Origin: Actinomycetota bacterium
GTDB lineage: Bacteria > Actinomycetota > Coriobacteriia > Anaerosomatales > JAHIQC01
Reading direction: 5' to 3'
Length of the DNA: 8,225 bases
Assembly: GCA_018902765.1 (NCBI GenBank)
Contig: JAHIQC010000222.1
Coordinates: 1-8,225 of the forward strand
How positions within the stretch are numbered: position 1 is the stretch's first letter; each line of letters opens with the position of its first letter. Of this stretch, positions 1 to 6,384 are shown piece by piece. Below the pieces are notes generated by a model. That model saw only the letters and a list, made by a program, of their open reading frames with translations, was not told where the DNA came from and did not search any database. Both the position numbers and the translations under genes were made by a program.

Positions 1-845
1 ATGATCTCGAGCGCCTTTTCGTGCGGTACCGCACCCAGGAAGGTCACTGAGCCGGCAAGACCGGCCCGCTCAAAACGTCGCTGCATCTCTTTTCGCGCGG
101 GTCCCACGCCGATCACCGTCAGCTTGAACGTGCGGCCCGAGCCTGCGAGCGTCGCCAAAGCCTCTGCGAGCTCGAACACGCCCTTCTCGGGCACCAGCCG
201 TGCGATCAGAAGCATGCGCGCCGCTCCCTTGATGTCCCGAACTCCGGGTGCCGCAGCTGCCAGAAGTCTGGAGTCGACGCCCACCGGGACCACGTCGATC
301 GTCTTGCCCGACGGCATCGATGCCGCGGCGATCGAGGCCAGGTCGTGCGAGACCGCCAAAACTGCGGCTGCTTGCGCTAGGGGTCGTGTGAGCGTGCGAG
401 ACCAGATGGGCTTGCTGCCAAGCTGGACGTCGCTGCCGTGCAGAGTCAGGACCATCGGGGTCGATAGTGAGCCGGCGCCCGAGACAAAGGCCGTCTGGGC
501 CCAATGCACGTGCAAGATGTCCGAGTCGAGCGCCGCGAGTGCCGTTGCTCGGCGCAGGCCGGAGATGAAACCGGGAAATGCGAGCGCTGCCCGCGGGTCG
601 CGCGCGATGTTGCTTACGATGCCCGGTCCGTAGGCCACGCGCTCAAGCGCATCGGGCGCGTAGCGGAAGCGATGCACGCTCACGCCGTTGCGGACCTCGG
701 TCAGTTTGGCGCCCGCCTCGTGCGGTACGTGCACACTCACCGTCACGCCGCGCGCGGCGATGCCCTCCGCCATCCGGGCGATGAAGTGCCCGTGCGGGTC
801 GGTGGCGGTGCGTGGATATGATGTCGTGATGAAGGCGACATGCAT
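1..845 (-). CDS. GT4 family glycosyltransferase, C-terminal part cut by window edge
   Basis: This reading frame stays open for 281 codons from an ATG at 845 to the left edge, so the C-terminus is missing. It looks like a GT-B fold enzyme that transfers a sugar from a nucleotide-sugar donor in the cytoplasm. The N-terminal domain opens with MHVAFITTSYPR (1-12), followed by GHF (19-21), SVHRFRYAP (56-64), HVHW (112-115) and LTLHGSD (133-139). The second domain begins around residue 208 with LLIARLVPEKG (212-222; Lys221 is the usual donor-phosphate contact) and VIGVGPARKEM (244-254). The EX7E motif would lie past the edge. The start is fixed by the TGATG junction with the stop of the membrane-protein gene (stop 847-845), and a TGAGG sits 7 nt upstream. 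It is a clear paralogue of the GT4 at 4125-5303. Acceptor and donor cannot be told from sequence. A family typically 370-400 residues long suggests about 100 are missing. Confidence 0.9.
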   Translation of the reverse strand, partial: MHVAFITTSYPRTATDPHGHFIARMAEGIAARGVTVSVHVPHEAGAKLTEVRNGVSVHRFRYAPDALERVAYGPGIVSNIARDPRAALAFPGFISGLRRATALAALDSDILHVHWAQTAFVSGAGSLSTPMVLTLHGSDVQLGSKPIWSRTLTRPLAQAAAVLAVSHDLASIAAASMPSGKTIDVVPVGVDSRLLAAAAPGVRDIKGAARMLLIARLVPEKGVFELAEALATLAGSGRTFKLTVIGVGPARKEMQRRFERAGLAGSVTFLGAVPHEKALEI

Positions 846-2842
846 CAGGGAGCCTCAGGTTGGGCCGGTGCGTTCTCGGATGCCGACCCCAGATCCTTTG
901 CTCGTTCGCGAGCGAGTTCCTTGTCCACCCGCATGAGCATGATGTCGTCGTTGCGCACGAGGACCTCGTACATCTCAGGATCGGCGAGGAGTTCGTCTCG
1001 GGTCTGGTAGCCGCTGATGTAGCGCCTGAAGAACACGTAGTCCGCGTCGTAGTGATCAAGGATCTCCGCACGTCTTGCGCGAGAGGTGCCCGCCTCGAAG
1101 AACTCGTTCATGTCGCTCGTGCGTGCGGCGACGTCGCCCCGATCTATGAACACAGGGGTGTGCGTCGGGAGACTCGGGACCACGGCCACGGGCACGAGTC
1201 CCATCAGGTGATAGGCACTGTCGGGATCCGACGCGACGGTCGGGTAGCTGTTGCCGAGCAATCGGCGCATCTGAGCGATCTCGGCATACCCATAGGCCTT
1301 GCGCATGTCGCGTTCGCGCGCCTCAGCAACGGACCAGATGGCTCCCCGGCGTACGGTACCCTCGCCCTGTACGTACGTCGACAGCGTGTACGGAAGTGAC
1401 ACAACGAGAGCAGCGGCGAGCAAGACCCAACCGAGGACACGTGCCAGTCTGCGCATTGAGTCGAGTTCGAGCGTGCCGAGCGCAAAGGCAATCGCGAGGA
1501 AGGGCGAGAAGCGGAAAAGCTCCACCATGCGGGCCAACATGTAACTCGAGGCGAGCAGCCAAGGCGTGCTCACGAGTGGGAACAGTGTGATCACGTGTGC
1601 CGTACACATAAGCGGCACGGCCGCCGCAGCGCGCCTACTCCCGGTCCTGACGGCGTACACAATCGCAAATACCGCAAGCGCGAGCGTCAACCAGAACAGC
1701 AATGGGCCACCAAAATCGAACCCGCCCGGTTCGACGAAGCGCATGCCGAACGGACCTGACTTAATCTGATCGGCCGCCCAGATGAACGAGTCCTCGCCAA
1801 GCACCAGGCTCCCCTTGAGGGCCATCACCCGAGCGAACAGCGTTGGAAGCGCCGGCAGAATCATGAGGCCTATCGATGCGATGACCAGAAGGACCGCCCT
1901 ACGCGCACCACGTCGCTCCTCGGCATCCTTGCGCACGAGTGACAACGCGCCGACGGAAACGCAGATACCCGCCATGCACAGCAACTGGATCTGACCGGAA
2001 GCGAGGTGCACCGCCAGGGTCGAGAGGCCGGCAGCAGCGGTCGCGACCACCCACTTCGCACGAGGGTCGGAGACCACCCGCAACGTCAAAGCGATCGTAA
2101 TGAACGCGAGCGCGATCGACACCTTGTTCGGATAGGCGAATGCGCGAAGATCCGTGTACCAGGCGGCCACAAAGTAGGCGACGGTGGCTATGGTGGCAGG
2201 GAAATCTCGGCCTGAGATCTCACGGAGAAGGACCCAGAAAGCGAGTGCCACGGCAAACGCCGACGCTGCGGTGAGTGCTCGATACACGAACGCGATGTCC
2301 ATGAAGACGAGTCGCGCGATAACGGCCTGTACGGTGTTCCACATGCCTGCGGTGGAGTCGGGAATCCTGGACTCCAGACCAAAGAAGGGGTCCGTGACGA
2401 TCGGCCTGCCCGTGGCGATCAAAGATCGCGAGGCCGCGATGTGGAAGAAGTTATCGGAGGTGCCGAACCACCACGGGCCCTGGACGGCGGCGACGACCCA
2501 CGCCACTGCTGCGGTCGCGAGCCCCGGCAGCCCCCGGTCCATAGTGCTGGGAACTCCATTGGCCCGCACATCGCGCCATATGAGCGCCAATGACACGGGG
2601 ACCGCCAAGGCGAATCCCCATATAACGACGTCAAGTTGCAAGTGAAGCAGGAATGCGCCCATGGCGAGCAGCGAGCACCAGGCAACACTCCAGGAAAACG
2701 CGAGCGACAGGGCCCACGGCAACGATAGCCCGCTCTTGCGTGAGAACACCCATGCGGGACCCAGGCCCGGCACAAAGAGCAGCGCAAGAACCGGCAGCAC
2801 GAGGAACCACTCTCTTAGTGCGGTTGCTGTCTCGAGCGACAT
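845..2842 (-). CDS. Large polytopic membrane protein, probable GT-C type glycosyltransferase
   Basis: This encodes a 665-residue protein with about 13-15 hydrophobic segments spread from residue 12 to 486 and a soluble C-terminal domain (about 490-665). GT-C enzymes use polyprenyl-phosphate-linked sugars on the outer face of the membrane. The features that suggest this class are the acidic/aromatic first large loop after TM4, with TSDNFFH (128-134, Asp130 and His134) and TGRPIVTDPFFG (144-155), and the late soluble domain. That domain has the pattern TVASDPDSAYHL (535-546), DADYVFFR (599-606) and LLADPEMYEVL (618-628), seen in many large uncharacterised transferase-like membrane proteins. The frame extends upstream to an ATG at 2962, but ATG 2842 is preferred because GGGAG lies 4 nt before it and the upstream 40 residues are hydrophilic and unlike a membrane protein start. 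The gene overlaps the next one at TGATG, suggesting translational coupling. It could instead be a polymerase or an acyl/phospho-transferase; the exact reaction is not known. Confidence 0.85.
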   Translation of the reverse strand: MSLETATALREWFLVLPVLALLFVPGLGPAWVFSRKSGLSLPWALSLAFSWSVAWCSLLAMGAFLLHLQLDVVIWGFALAVPVSLALIWRDVRANGVPSTMDRGLPGLATAAVAWVVAAVQGPWWFGTSDNFFHIAASRSLIATGRPIVTDPFFGLESRIPDSTAGMWNTVQAVIARLVFMDIAFVYRALTAASAFAVALAFWVLLREISGRDFPATIATVAYFVAAWYTDLRAFAYPNKVSIALAFITIALTLRVVSDPRAKWVVATAAAGLSTLAVHLASGQIQLLCMAGICVSVGALSLVRKDAEERRGARRAVLLVIASIGLMILPALPTLFARVMALKGSLVLGEDSFIWAADQIKSGPFGMRFVEPGGFDFGGPLLFWLTLALAVFAIVYAVRTGSRRAAAAVPLMCTAHVITLFPLVSTPWLLASSYMLARMVELFRFSPFLAIAFALGTLELDSMRRLARVLGWVLLAAALVVSLPYTLSTYVQGEGTVRRGAIWSVAEARERDMRKAYGYAEIAQMRRLLGNSYPTVASDPDSAYHLMGLVPVAVVPSLPTHTPVFIDRGDVAARTSDMNEFFEAGTSRARRAEILDHYDADYVFFRRYISGYQTRDELLADPEMYEVLVRNDDIMLMRVDKELARERAKDLGSASENAPAQPEAP

Positions 2843-2846
2843 ACTT

Positions 2847-2851
2847 CTCCC
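2847..2851 (-). promoter_or_regulatory. Ribosome binding site of the membrane-protein gene
   Basis: GGGAG on the minus strand sits 4 nt upstream of ATG 2842. No comparable purine-rich site precedes the in-frame ATGs at 2887 or 2962, so this site decides the choice of start. Confidence 0.6.
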
Positions 2852-2935
2852 AGTACTGGTATTGAGGGTCCAAGGATACCTCGGCATGGCGTCTCGCGCG
2901 CCGCGAGCGTCCGTCTTGGCACGCAGGACCACCCC

Positions 2936-2950
2936 GATGCGATTCGCATC
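2936..2950. promoter_or_regulatory. Perfect 15-bp palindrome, candidate operator
   Basis: GATGCGA-T-TCGCATC is a perfect 7-1-7 inverted repeat in the 179-bp gap between the GT4 at 3022-4128 and the membrane-protein gene. It lies 94 nt upstream of the start codon and just downstream of two possible -10 boxes (2982-2987 and 2964-2969). A one-base centre suits a dimeric DNA-binding protein better than an RNA hairpin. No regulator gene is visible in the window, so the binding protein is unknown. Confidence 0.4.
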
Positions 2951-2963
2951 ACAAGCGTCCAAA

Positions 2964-2972
2964 AAGATAGCA
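2964..2972 (-). promoter_or_regulatory. Possible extended -10 element for the membrane-protein gene
   Basis: On the minus strand, TG at 2972-2971, one base, then TATCTT at 2969-2964 fits the extended -10 pattern TGnTATAAT with two mismatches in the hexamer. The 17-18 bp upstream position has no good -35 (TTCGTG at best). If used, transcription would start near 2957 and the palindrome at 2936-2950 would lie just inside the transcript. This is an alternative to the promoter called at 2982-3010. Confidence 0.25.
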
Positions 2973-2981
2973 CGAACAGGG

Positions 2982-3010
2982 AGTATTCACGAAGCAAGAG
3001 GGTCTGTCAC
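2982..3010 (-). promoter_or_regulatory. Candidate sigma-70-type promoter for the membrane protein and downstream GT4
   Basis: On the minus strand, GTGACA at 3010-3005 (five of six bases of TTGACA) is separated by exactly 17 bp from AATACT at 2987-2982 (four of six bases of TATAAT). It begins 12 bp after the stop codon of the upstream GT4, in the largest gap of the leftward arm. Transcription would start near 2975, giving a leader of about 130 nt that includes the palindrome at 2936-2950. This rests on consensus matching only. The two genes could also be read through from the GT2 promoter, because no convincing terminator is seen in the gap. Confidence 0.4.
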
Positions 3011-3021
3011 GAGTCGCGGGC

Positions 3022-4128
3022 TCAACCCCTGGACTTCGCATCAAGGACCTCGAGATACACTGACTCGTATCTCTCGACCATGCTTGCCAGCGAATACTTG
3101 GCGAGCACCGCGCGGTACCCGGCTTGGCCCAGTTCCCGGGCTTGCTCAGGGGTCTCGACCAGGCCGTTCATGGCGGCCGCAAGAGCGTCGGGATCATTCG
3201 CCGATACGAGGACGCCTGCCGCGTCCGGTCCTTCGCCGAGGAGCATTCGCAGCGTCGGCAACTCACTCGCGATCACTGGCTTGCGGGCCGCCATCGCCTC
3301 GAGCACCGCCACGGGCAGCGCCTCCTGGAGACTTGGCTGCACGAAGATGTCGACATGAGACAGATACTCCGGCATATCTGCGACGACACCCTTGAGCTCG
3401 ACCGCATCGGGAAGCTCCAACGTCTCGATGAGCGCGGCGAGCACCGGACGCTCGGGGCCATCGCCTGCGATGATCAGGCGTGCTCCCGGCTCGCTATCGT
3501 GCACGGACGCGAACGCCCGCACCAGTGTTGTGTGCCCCTTGACCGGGATGAGGGAGCCCACCGCGCCAAAGGTCGGCGGGCGCCTCTGCTCGCTGACCGA
3601 CTCGGTGAACCGATCCACGTCGACTCCGTTCTCGATCACGTGGACGCGCTCTCGCTCCATGTGCAGCACCGTGTTGCAGTACTCGAGCAGACCGGGCGAG
3701 ACCGCCACGACGGCATCCGTTCGCTGAGCGGCCCAGCGCCGGTACCAGCCGAAGACGGCCGGACGGGCATATGAGTCGTGCTGGGTCGACATGACGACGG
3801 GTACCCCGGCGAGCCGTGCCGCAATACCACCGACCACGTCAGACCCGATGAGGTTCGTGTGGACGATCTGCGGCTCCAGCTGGCGCAGCAGCCGCGTCAT
3901 GCGGGTCACGATCACCGGCCAACGCCAGTCGAACTCGGCGCCCGTGACGTGCACCGGTACCCCCGTAGCCTCGAGCTGCGCGCGCAGCGGGCCGTCCCGC
4001 ACCACGAGCACATGCACGTCCCAGTCGCGCGCGGCGAGACCGCATGCGAGATCGACTGTCATGCGCTCAGCGCCTGCGAGCGCGAGGCTGTTGACGACGA
4101 GCGCGACACGATGTCGCTCCGTGCTCAC
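3022..4128 (-). CDS. GT4 family glycosyltransferase
   Basis: This is a complete 368-residue GT-B enzyme, predicted to be cytoplasmic or loosely membrane-associated, adding a sugar to a lipid-linked glycan. The N-terminal domain has VALVVNSLALAGAERMTVDLA (8-28), the GAER loop common in lipopolysaccharide and exopolysaccharide transferases, then HTNL (90-93) and QHD (116-118). The linker ENGVD (166-170) leads into the donor domain with GSLIPVKGHTTLVRAF (191-206; Lys198), IIAGDGPER (219-227) and the EX7E pair Glu269/Glu277 in QEALPVAVLEAMA. The start is GTG: a TGA lies in frame 9 nt upstream and no other start codon fits, so the start is well fixed. It overlaps the stop of the preceding GT4 by four bases (GTGA), which points to translational coupling. 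It is not closely similar to the other GT4 proteins in the window beyond the shared fold. Donor and acceptor are unknown. Confidence 0.93.
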   Translation of the reverse strand: MSTERHRVALVVNSLALAGAERMTVDLACGLAARDWDVHVLVVRDGPLRAQLEATGVPVHVTGAEFDWRWPVIVTRMTRLLRQLEPQIVHTNLIGSDVVGGIAARLAGVPVVMSTQHDSYARPAVFGWYRRWAAQRTDAVVAVSPGLLEYCNTVLHMERERVHVIENGVDVDRFTESVSEQRRPPTFGAVGSLIPVKGHTTLVRAFASVHDSEPGARLIIAGDGPERPVLAALIETLELPDAVELKGVVADMPEYLSHVDIFVQPSLQEALPVAVLEAMAARKPVIASELPTLRMLLGEGPDAAGVLVSANDPDALAAAMNGLVETPEQARELGQAGYRAVLAKYSLASMVERYESVYLEVLDAKSRG

Positions 4129-5303
4129 TCCCCATCACCCCGTCGGCGAATCGCAGAGCGATACAGCTGCTCGGTCCTGCATGCGACCGCTGGCCACGTG
4201 AGCGTCTCCGCGATGCGAGCGCGCGCGGCCTCGCCCAGTGCGGCAAGGGATTCGCGGTCTGCAAGCAGATTGACCAATCCGGCGGCAAGCGCACCCGTAT
4301 CGCCGGGCTCGATGATCGCCCCCGCTTCTTGCACCAATTCGGGGACGCCGCCAACAGCGGTGCCGAGCACCGGCGTGCCTAGGGCGAGGGCTTCGGTCAC
4401 TGCGAGCGGACTCCCCTCAGCATATGAAGGGAGCACCAGAAGGTCGGAGTCGGCTATCAGCTCCAGTGCCCGGTCATGCGCCACGGCACCCTCGAACACG
4501 ACTCGTTCTGCCACAGTCGACACGTCTGCGAGCCTCTTCAGGGTGTCGCGCAAGGGCCCGTCGCCCACGAACACGAGCCGGGTATCGCCAAGCTCATCCG
4601 CCGAGGAGATGAAGGCCTCGAGCAGATCTCTCACCCCTTTGGCCTCCAGTAGCCGACCCACGTAGATGATTGTTCCCGGGCCGACGCTGCGGGTGCGCTT
4701 TCGGGCAAGCAGCTCAGCGGGAACGCCGCTCGGGATAAGTTCTATGGGGCCTACAAAGCCGGTCTTGCGGACAACGGAGATCTGGGGTGGGGCGACCGCG
4801 CTGATCGCGTCTGTGCACCCGATGCCGCGTTTCAGCAGGAATCGCCACAGGCGCCCCCTTGAGGCGAGCGAGGTGTCGCTTCCGTGTAGGGTGAGTACCA
4901 TCGGTATACCCGAGTCGCGGGGTGCGGCGAGCGCAGCCGTAGGAGCCCAGTGCACATGAATCACGTCGGCATTGCGCCCATACGCGCGCAATGCCCGGCG
5001 CATACCGAGTACAAGACCGGTTGCGGCCAGAACAACGATCGGGTTTCGGCGCAGATTGAGCACGATACCGTCGCCATAAGCGAGGCGCTCCAGGGATTCC
5101 GGCGCGTATCTGAAACGATGTACCGAGACGCTCCGGACACGCTCGTTGACGAGCGACCCGCGTTCGTGGGGGGCGATTACCGTGACGGTGTGACCCTCGA
5201 GAGCCAGTTCCTCGGCAAGTGAAGCGACGAAATGCCCGGCCGAATCGCCTTCCCATCGGGGATACGAGGTCGTGAGCATCACGACCTTAAGCGGCTCGCC
5301 CAT
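4125..5303 (-). CDS. GT4 family glycosyltransferase, paralogue of the left-edge GT4
   Basis: This is a complete 392-residue GT-B glycosyltransferase. The N-terminal domain has KVVMLTTSYPRWEGD (6-20), GHF (23-25), SVHRFRYAP (60-68), HVHW (116-119) and LTLHGSD (137-143). The donor domain has IYVGRLLEAKGVRDLLEAF (213-231; Lys222), FVGDGPLRDTL (245-255) and Glu296/Glu304 of the EX7E motif in AEGSPLAVTEAL. Many of the same blocks occur in the GT4 at 1-845, in the same order. The frame is open up to 5438, but that extension would overlap the GT2 gene and is low-complexity. ATG 5303 is chosen because it leads straight into the conserved first strand. It starts 4 nt after the GT2 stop. The only strong Shine-Dalgarno sequence (AAGGAG, 5322-5317) is 13 nt away, so translation may depend on ribosomes finishing GT2. 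Specificity is unknown. Confidence 0.93.
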   Translation of the reverse strand: MGEPLKVVMLTTSYPRWEGDSAGHFVASLAEELALEGHTVTVIAPHERGSLVNERVRSVSVHRFRYAPESLERLAYGDGIVLNLRRNPIVVLAATGLVLGMRRALRAYGRNADVIHVHWAPTAALAAPRDSGIPMVLTLHGSDTSLASRGRLWRFLLKRGIGCTDAISAVAPPQISVVRKTGFVGPIELIPSGVPAELLARKRTRSVGPGTIIYVGRLLEAKGVRDLLEAFISSADELGDTRLVFVGDGPLRDTLKRLADVSTVAERVVFEGAVAHDRALELIADSDLLVLPSYAEGSPLAVTEALALGTPVLGTAVGGVPELVQEAGAIIEPGDTGALAAGLVNLLADRESLAALGEAARARIAETLTWPAVACRTEQLYRSAIRRRGDGE

Positions 5304-5307
5304 GGCC

Positions 5308-6258
5308 CTAGCGCATCTCCTTGTTGTAGTCCATGTCGAACCACATCGCGAAGAAGATGAACTGGAGCCCGGAGATGAGCAACAAAGTCGCGAGCACTGT
5401 CGTGGCAACGGACGGCGGGATGTCTCGCAGGCGCGCAAACACCTGCAGGAGACCGAGCCACACGCCCACGAAGACGAACGCGTTACCCATCATGTAGAAG
5501 AGGACCAGGGGATGGGTGTCATGGATGACGTATTTCTGGAACATGCGGAACCAGAACCGGCGAAACAGCAGGAAAGATATGGCGGGAATCACCCTGAGCA
5601 GACGAATGCCGGACTTTTCGCCGACCCCGTAGACTGGCCGGACTGGGACGTCGTGGACGCGAAAGCCGAAAACGTTCAACCGAACGAGTATGTCGTTCGG
5701 GAAGCCATACCGAGGGTACAGCGAGTCGAGTTCGATCGTCTGAAGTGCCTTGAGGCTCGCGACGGTGTACCCGGTCTGTGAGTCCGCGACGTGCCAATAG
5801 CCCGAGGCCACCTTGGTCATCAGCGAAAGGGCTGAATTTCCGAGATAGCGAACCCTTGGAATCAGCGTCCACGCGTCGCCGCTGAAGAGCCGATTGCCCT
5901 TGGCATAGTCACACTGGCCAGAAGCAACTGGTTCGAGCAGCGCTTCCAGGTCGTCGGGGTCCATCTGCGCGTCACCGGCCATGACAGCCACGAGGTCGAC
6001 ATTCTCGTCGACAGCGGCTTTGTAGCCGGTCACAATCGCTGCGCCGACGCCGCGGTTCTGGGGATGACGGATGAGCGTCACGCGCTCCGGGTCGGCCGCG
6101 ACGTAGCGCTTGACGATGCTCACGGTATCGTCGGATGAGACATCGTCGACCACATATATCCGGTCCACATACGACGGCATCGTCTCGATGACCGAGCCGA
6201 TGAGGGCCGCTTCGTTGTGACATGGCACGACAACGCCGACTGATTTGTCCTGGAACAT
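5308..6258 (-). CDS. GT2 glycosyltransferase, dolichyl-phosphate-mannose-synthase-like, with C-terminal membrane segments
   Basis: This is a 316-residue GT-A fold enzyme. Relatives of this type transfer a sugar from a nucleotide donor to polyprenyl phosphate on the inner membrane face. The catalytic domain shows VVVPCHNEAA (9-18), VVDDVSSDDT (36-45), the metal-site region VMAGDAQMDPDDLE (92-105), DSQTGY (159-164), YGFPNDILVR (184-193) and VYGVGEKSGI (209-218). Two hydrophobic segments follow at about 250-273 and 284-306 and would anchor it in the membrane, as in GtrB-like proteins. The start is supported by AAGGA 5 nt upstream of the ATG. It is first in the leftward arm, 126 bp from the divergent GT4, and probably co-transcribed with the two GT4 genes after it. 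Its likely product, a polyprenyl-phosphate-sugar, would suit the GT-C-like protein at 845-2842. The alternative is a plain GT2 chain-extending enzyme; the lipid-acceptor role is inferred from family resemblance only. Confidence 0.92.
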   Translation of the reverse strand: MFQDKSVGVVVPCHNEAALIGSVIETMPSYVDRIYVVDDVSSDDTVSIVKRYVAADPERVTLIRHPQNRGVGAAIVTGYKAAVDENVDLVAVMAGDAQMDPDDLEALLEPVASGQCDYAKGNRLFSGDAWTLIPRVRYLGNSALSLMTKVASGYWHVADSQTGYTVASLKALQTIELDSLYPRYGFPNDILVRLNVFGFRVHDVPVRPVYGVGEKSGIRLLRVIPAISFLLFRRFWFRMFQKYVIHDTHPLVLFYMMGNAFVFVGVWLGLLQVFARLRDIPPSVATTVLATLLLISGLQFIFFAMWFDMDYNKEMR

Positions 6259-6303
6259 CCGAGTCCTTCGATTCGATAAACACCTCGCGGCGCTTGAAGT
6301 GCG

Positions 6304-6309
6304 AGTATA
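6304..6309 (-). promoter_or_regulatory. Candidate -10 box for the leftward operon
   Basis: TATACT on the minus strand matches TATAAT at five of six bases and would put the transcript start near 6297, about 40 nt before the GT2 ATG. No recognisable -35 hexamer lies 16-18 bp upstream. That leaves either a promoter relying on an activator or another sigma factor, or a chance match. Confidence 0.35.
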
Positions 6310-6338
6310 CAGGAGTTGGTCCTACCAGCGCCCGCTTG

Positions 6339-6355
6339 CCGTATGCTTGATACGG
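6339..6355. promoter_or_regulatory. Inverted repeat in the divergent intergenic region
   Basis: CCGTAT-GCTTG-ATACGG is a perfect 6-5-6 inverted repeat about 30 bp upstream of the rightward GT4 start and about 80 bp upstream of the GT2 start. It could be an operator shared by the two arms or a small hairpin in the rightward leader. The divergent gap 6259-6384 otherwise holds the two ribosome sites (AAGGA at 6268-6264 minus, GGGAG at 6372-6376 plus) and the TATACT box. I could not assign a convincing promoter for the rightward arm. Confidence 0.3.
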
Positions 6356-6384
6356 TTATGGACCATCGATCGGGAGCTATCCAG

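Noticed and set aside
1..633. Long plus-strand open frame at the left edge (210 codons)
   Set aside because: It is antisense to the GT4 at 845-1, whose translation has clear family motifs. The plus-strand product is low-complexity Ser/Arg/Ala-rich, typical of shadow frames in GC-rich DNA.
2843..2962. Upstream extension of the membrane protein to ATG 2962 (40 more residues)
   Set aside because: The extension is hydrophilic, lacks a ribosome site and would cover the palindrome. ATG 2842 has GGGAG at a usable distance and begins close to the first membrane segment.
2971..3013. Three CACGA repeats (2971, 2988, 3008) in the gap as possible operator half-sites
   Set aside because: CACGA is frequent throughout the coding sequence of this GC-rich window and the spacings (17 and 20 bp) are unequal.
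2955..3021. Intrinsic terminator after the GT4 stop at 3022, because of a T-run (TCTTTTT on the minus strand)
   Set aside because: No stable GC-rich hairpin immediately precedes the T-run.
2661..3395. Plus-strand open frame of 244 codons crossing the 2843-3021 gap
   Set aside because: It is antisense to the end of one gene and the start of another, has an Arg/Pro-rich low-complexity product, and has no ribosome site.
5304..5438. Upstream extension of the GT4 to ATG 5438
   Set aside because: It would overlap the GT2 coding sequence by over 120 bp and encode a Ser/Arg/Cys-rich stretch unlike any GT4 N-terminus.
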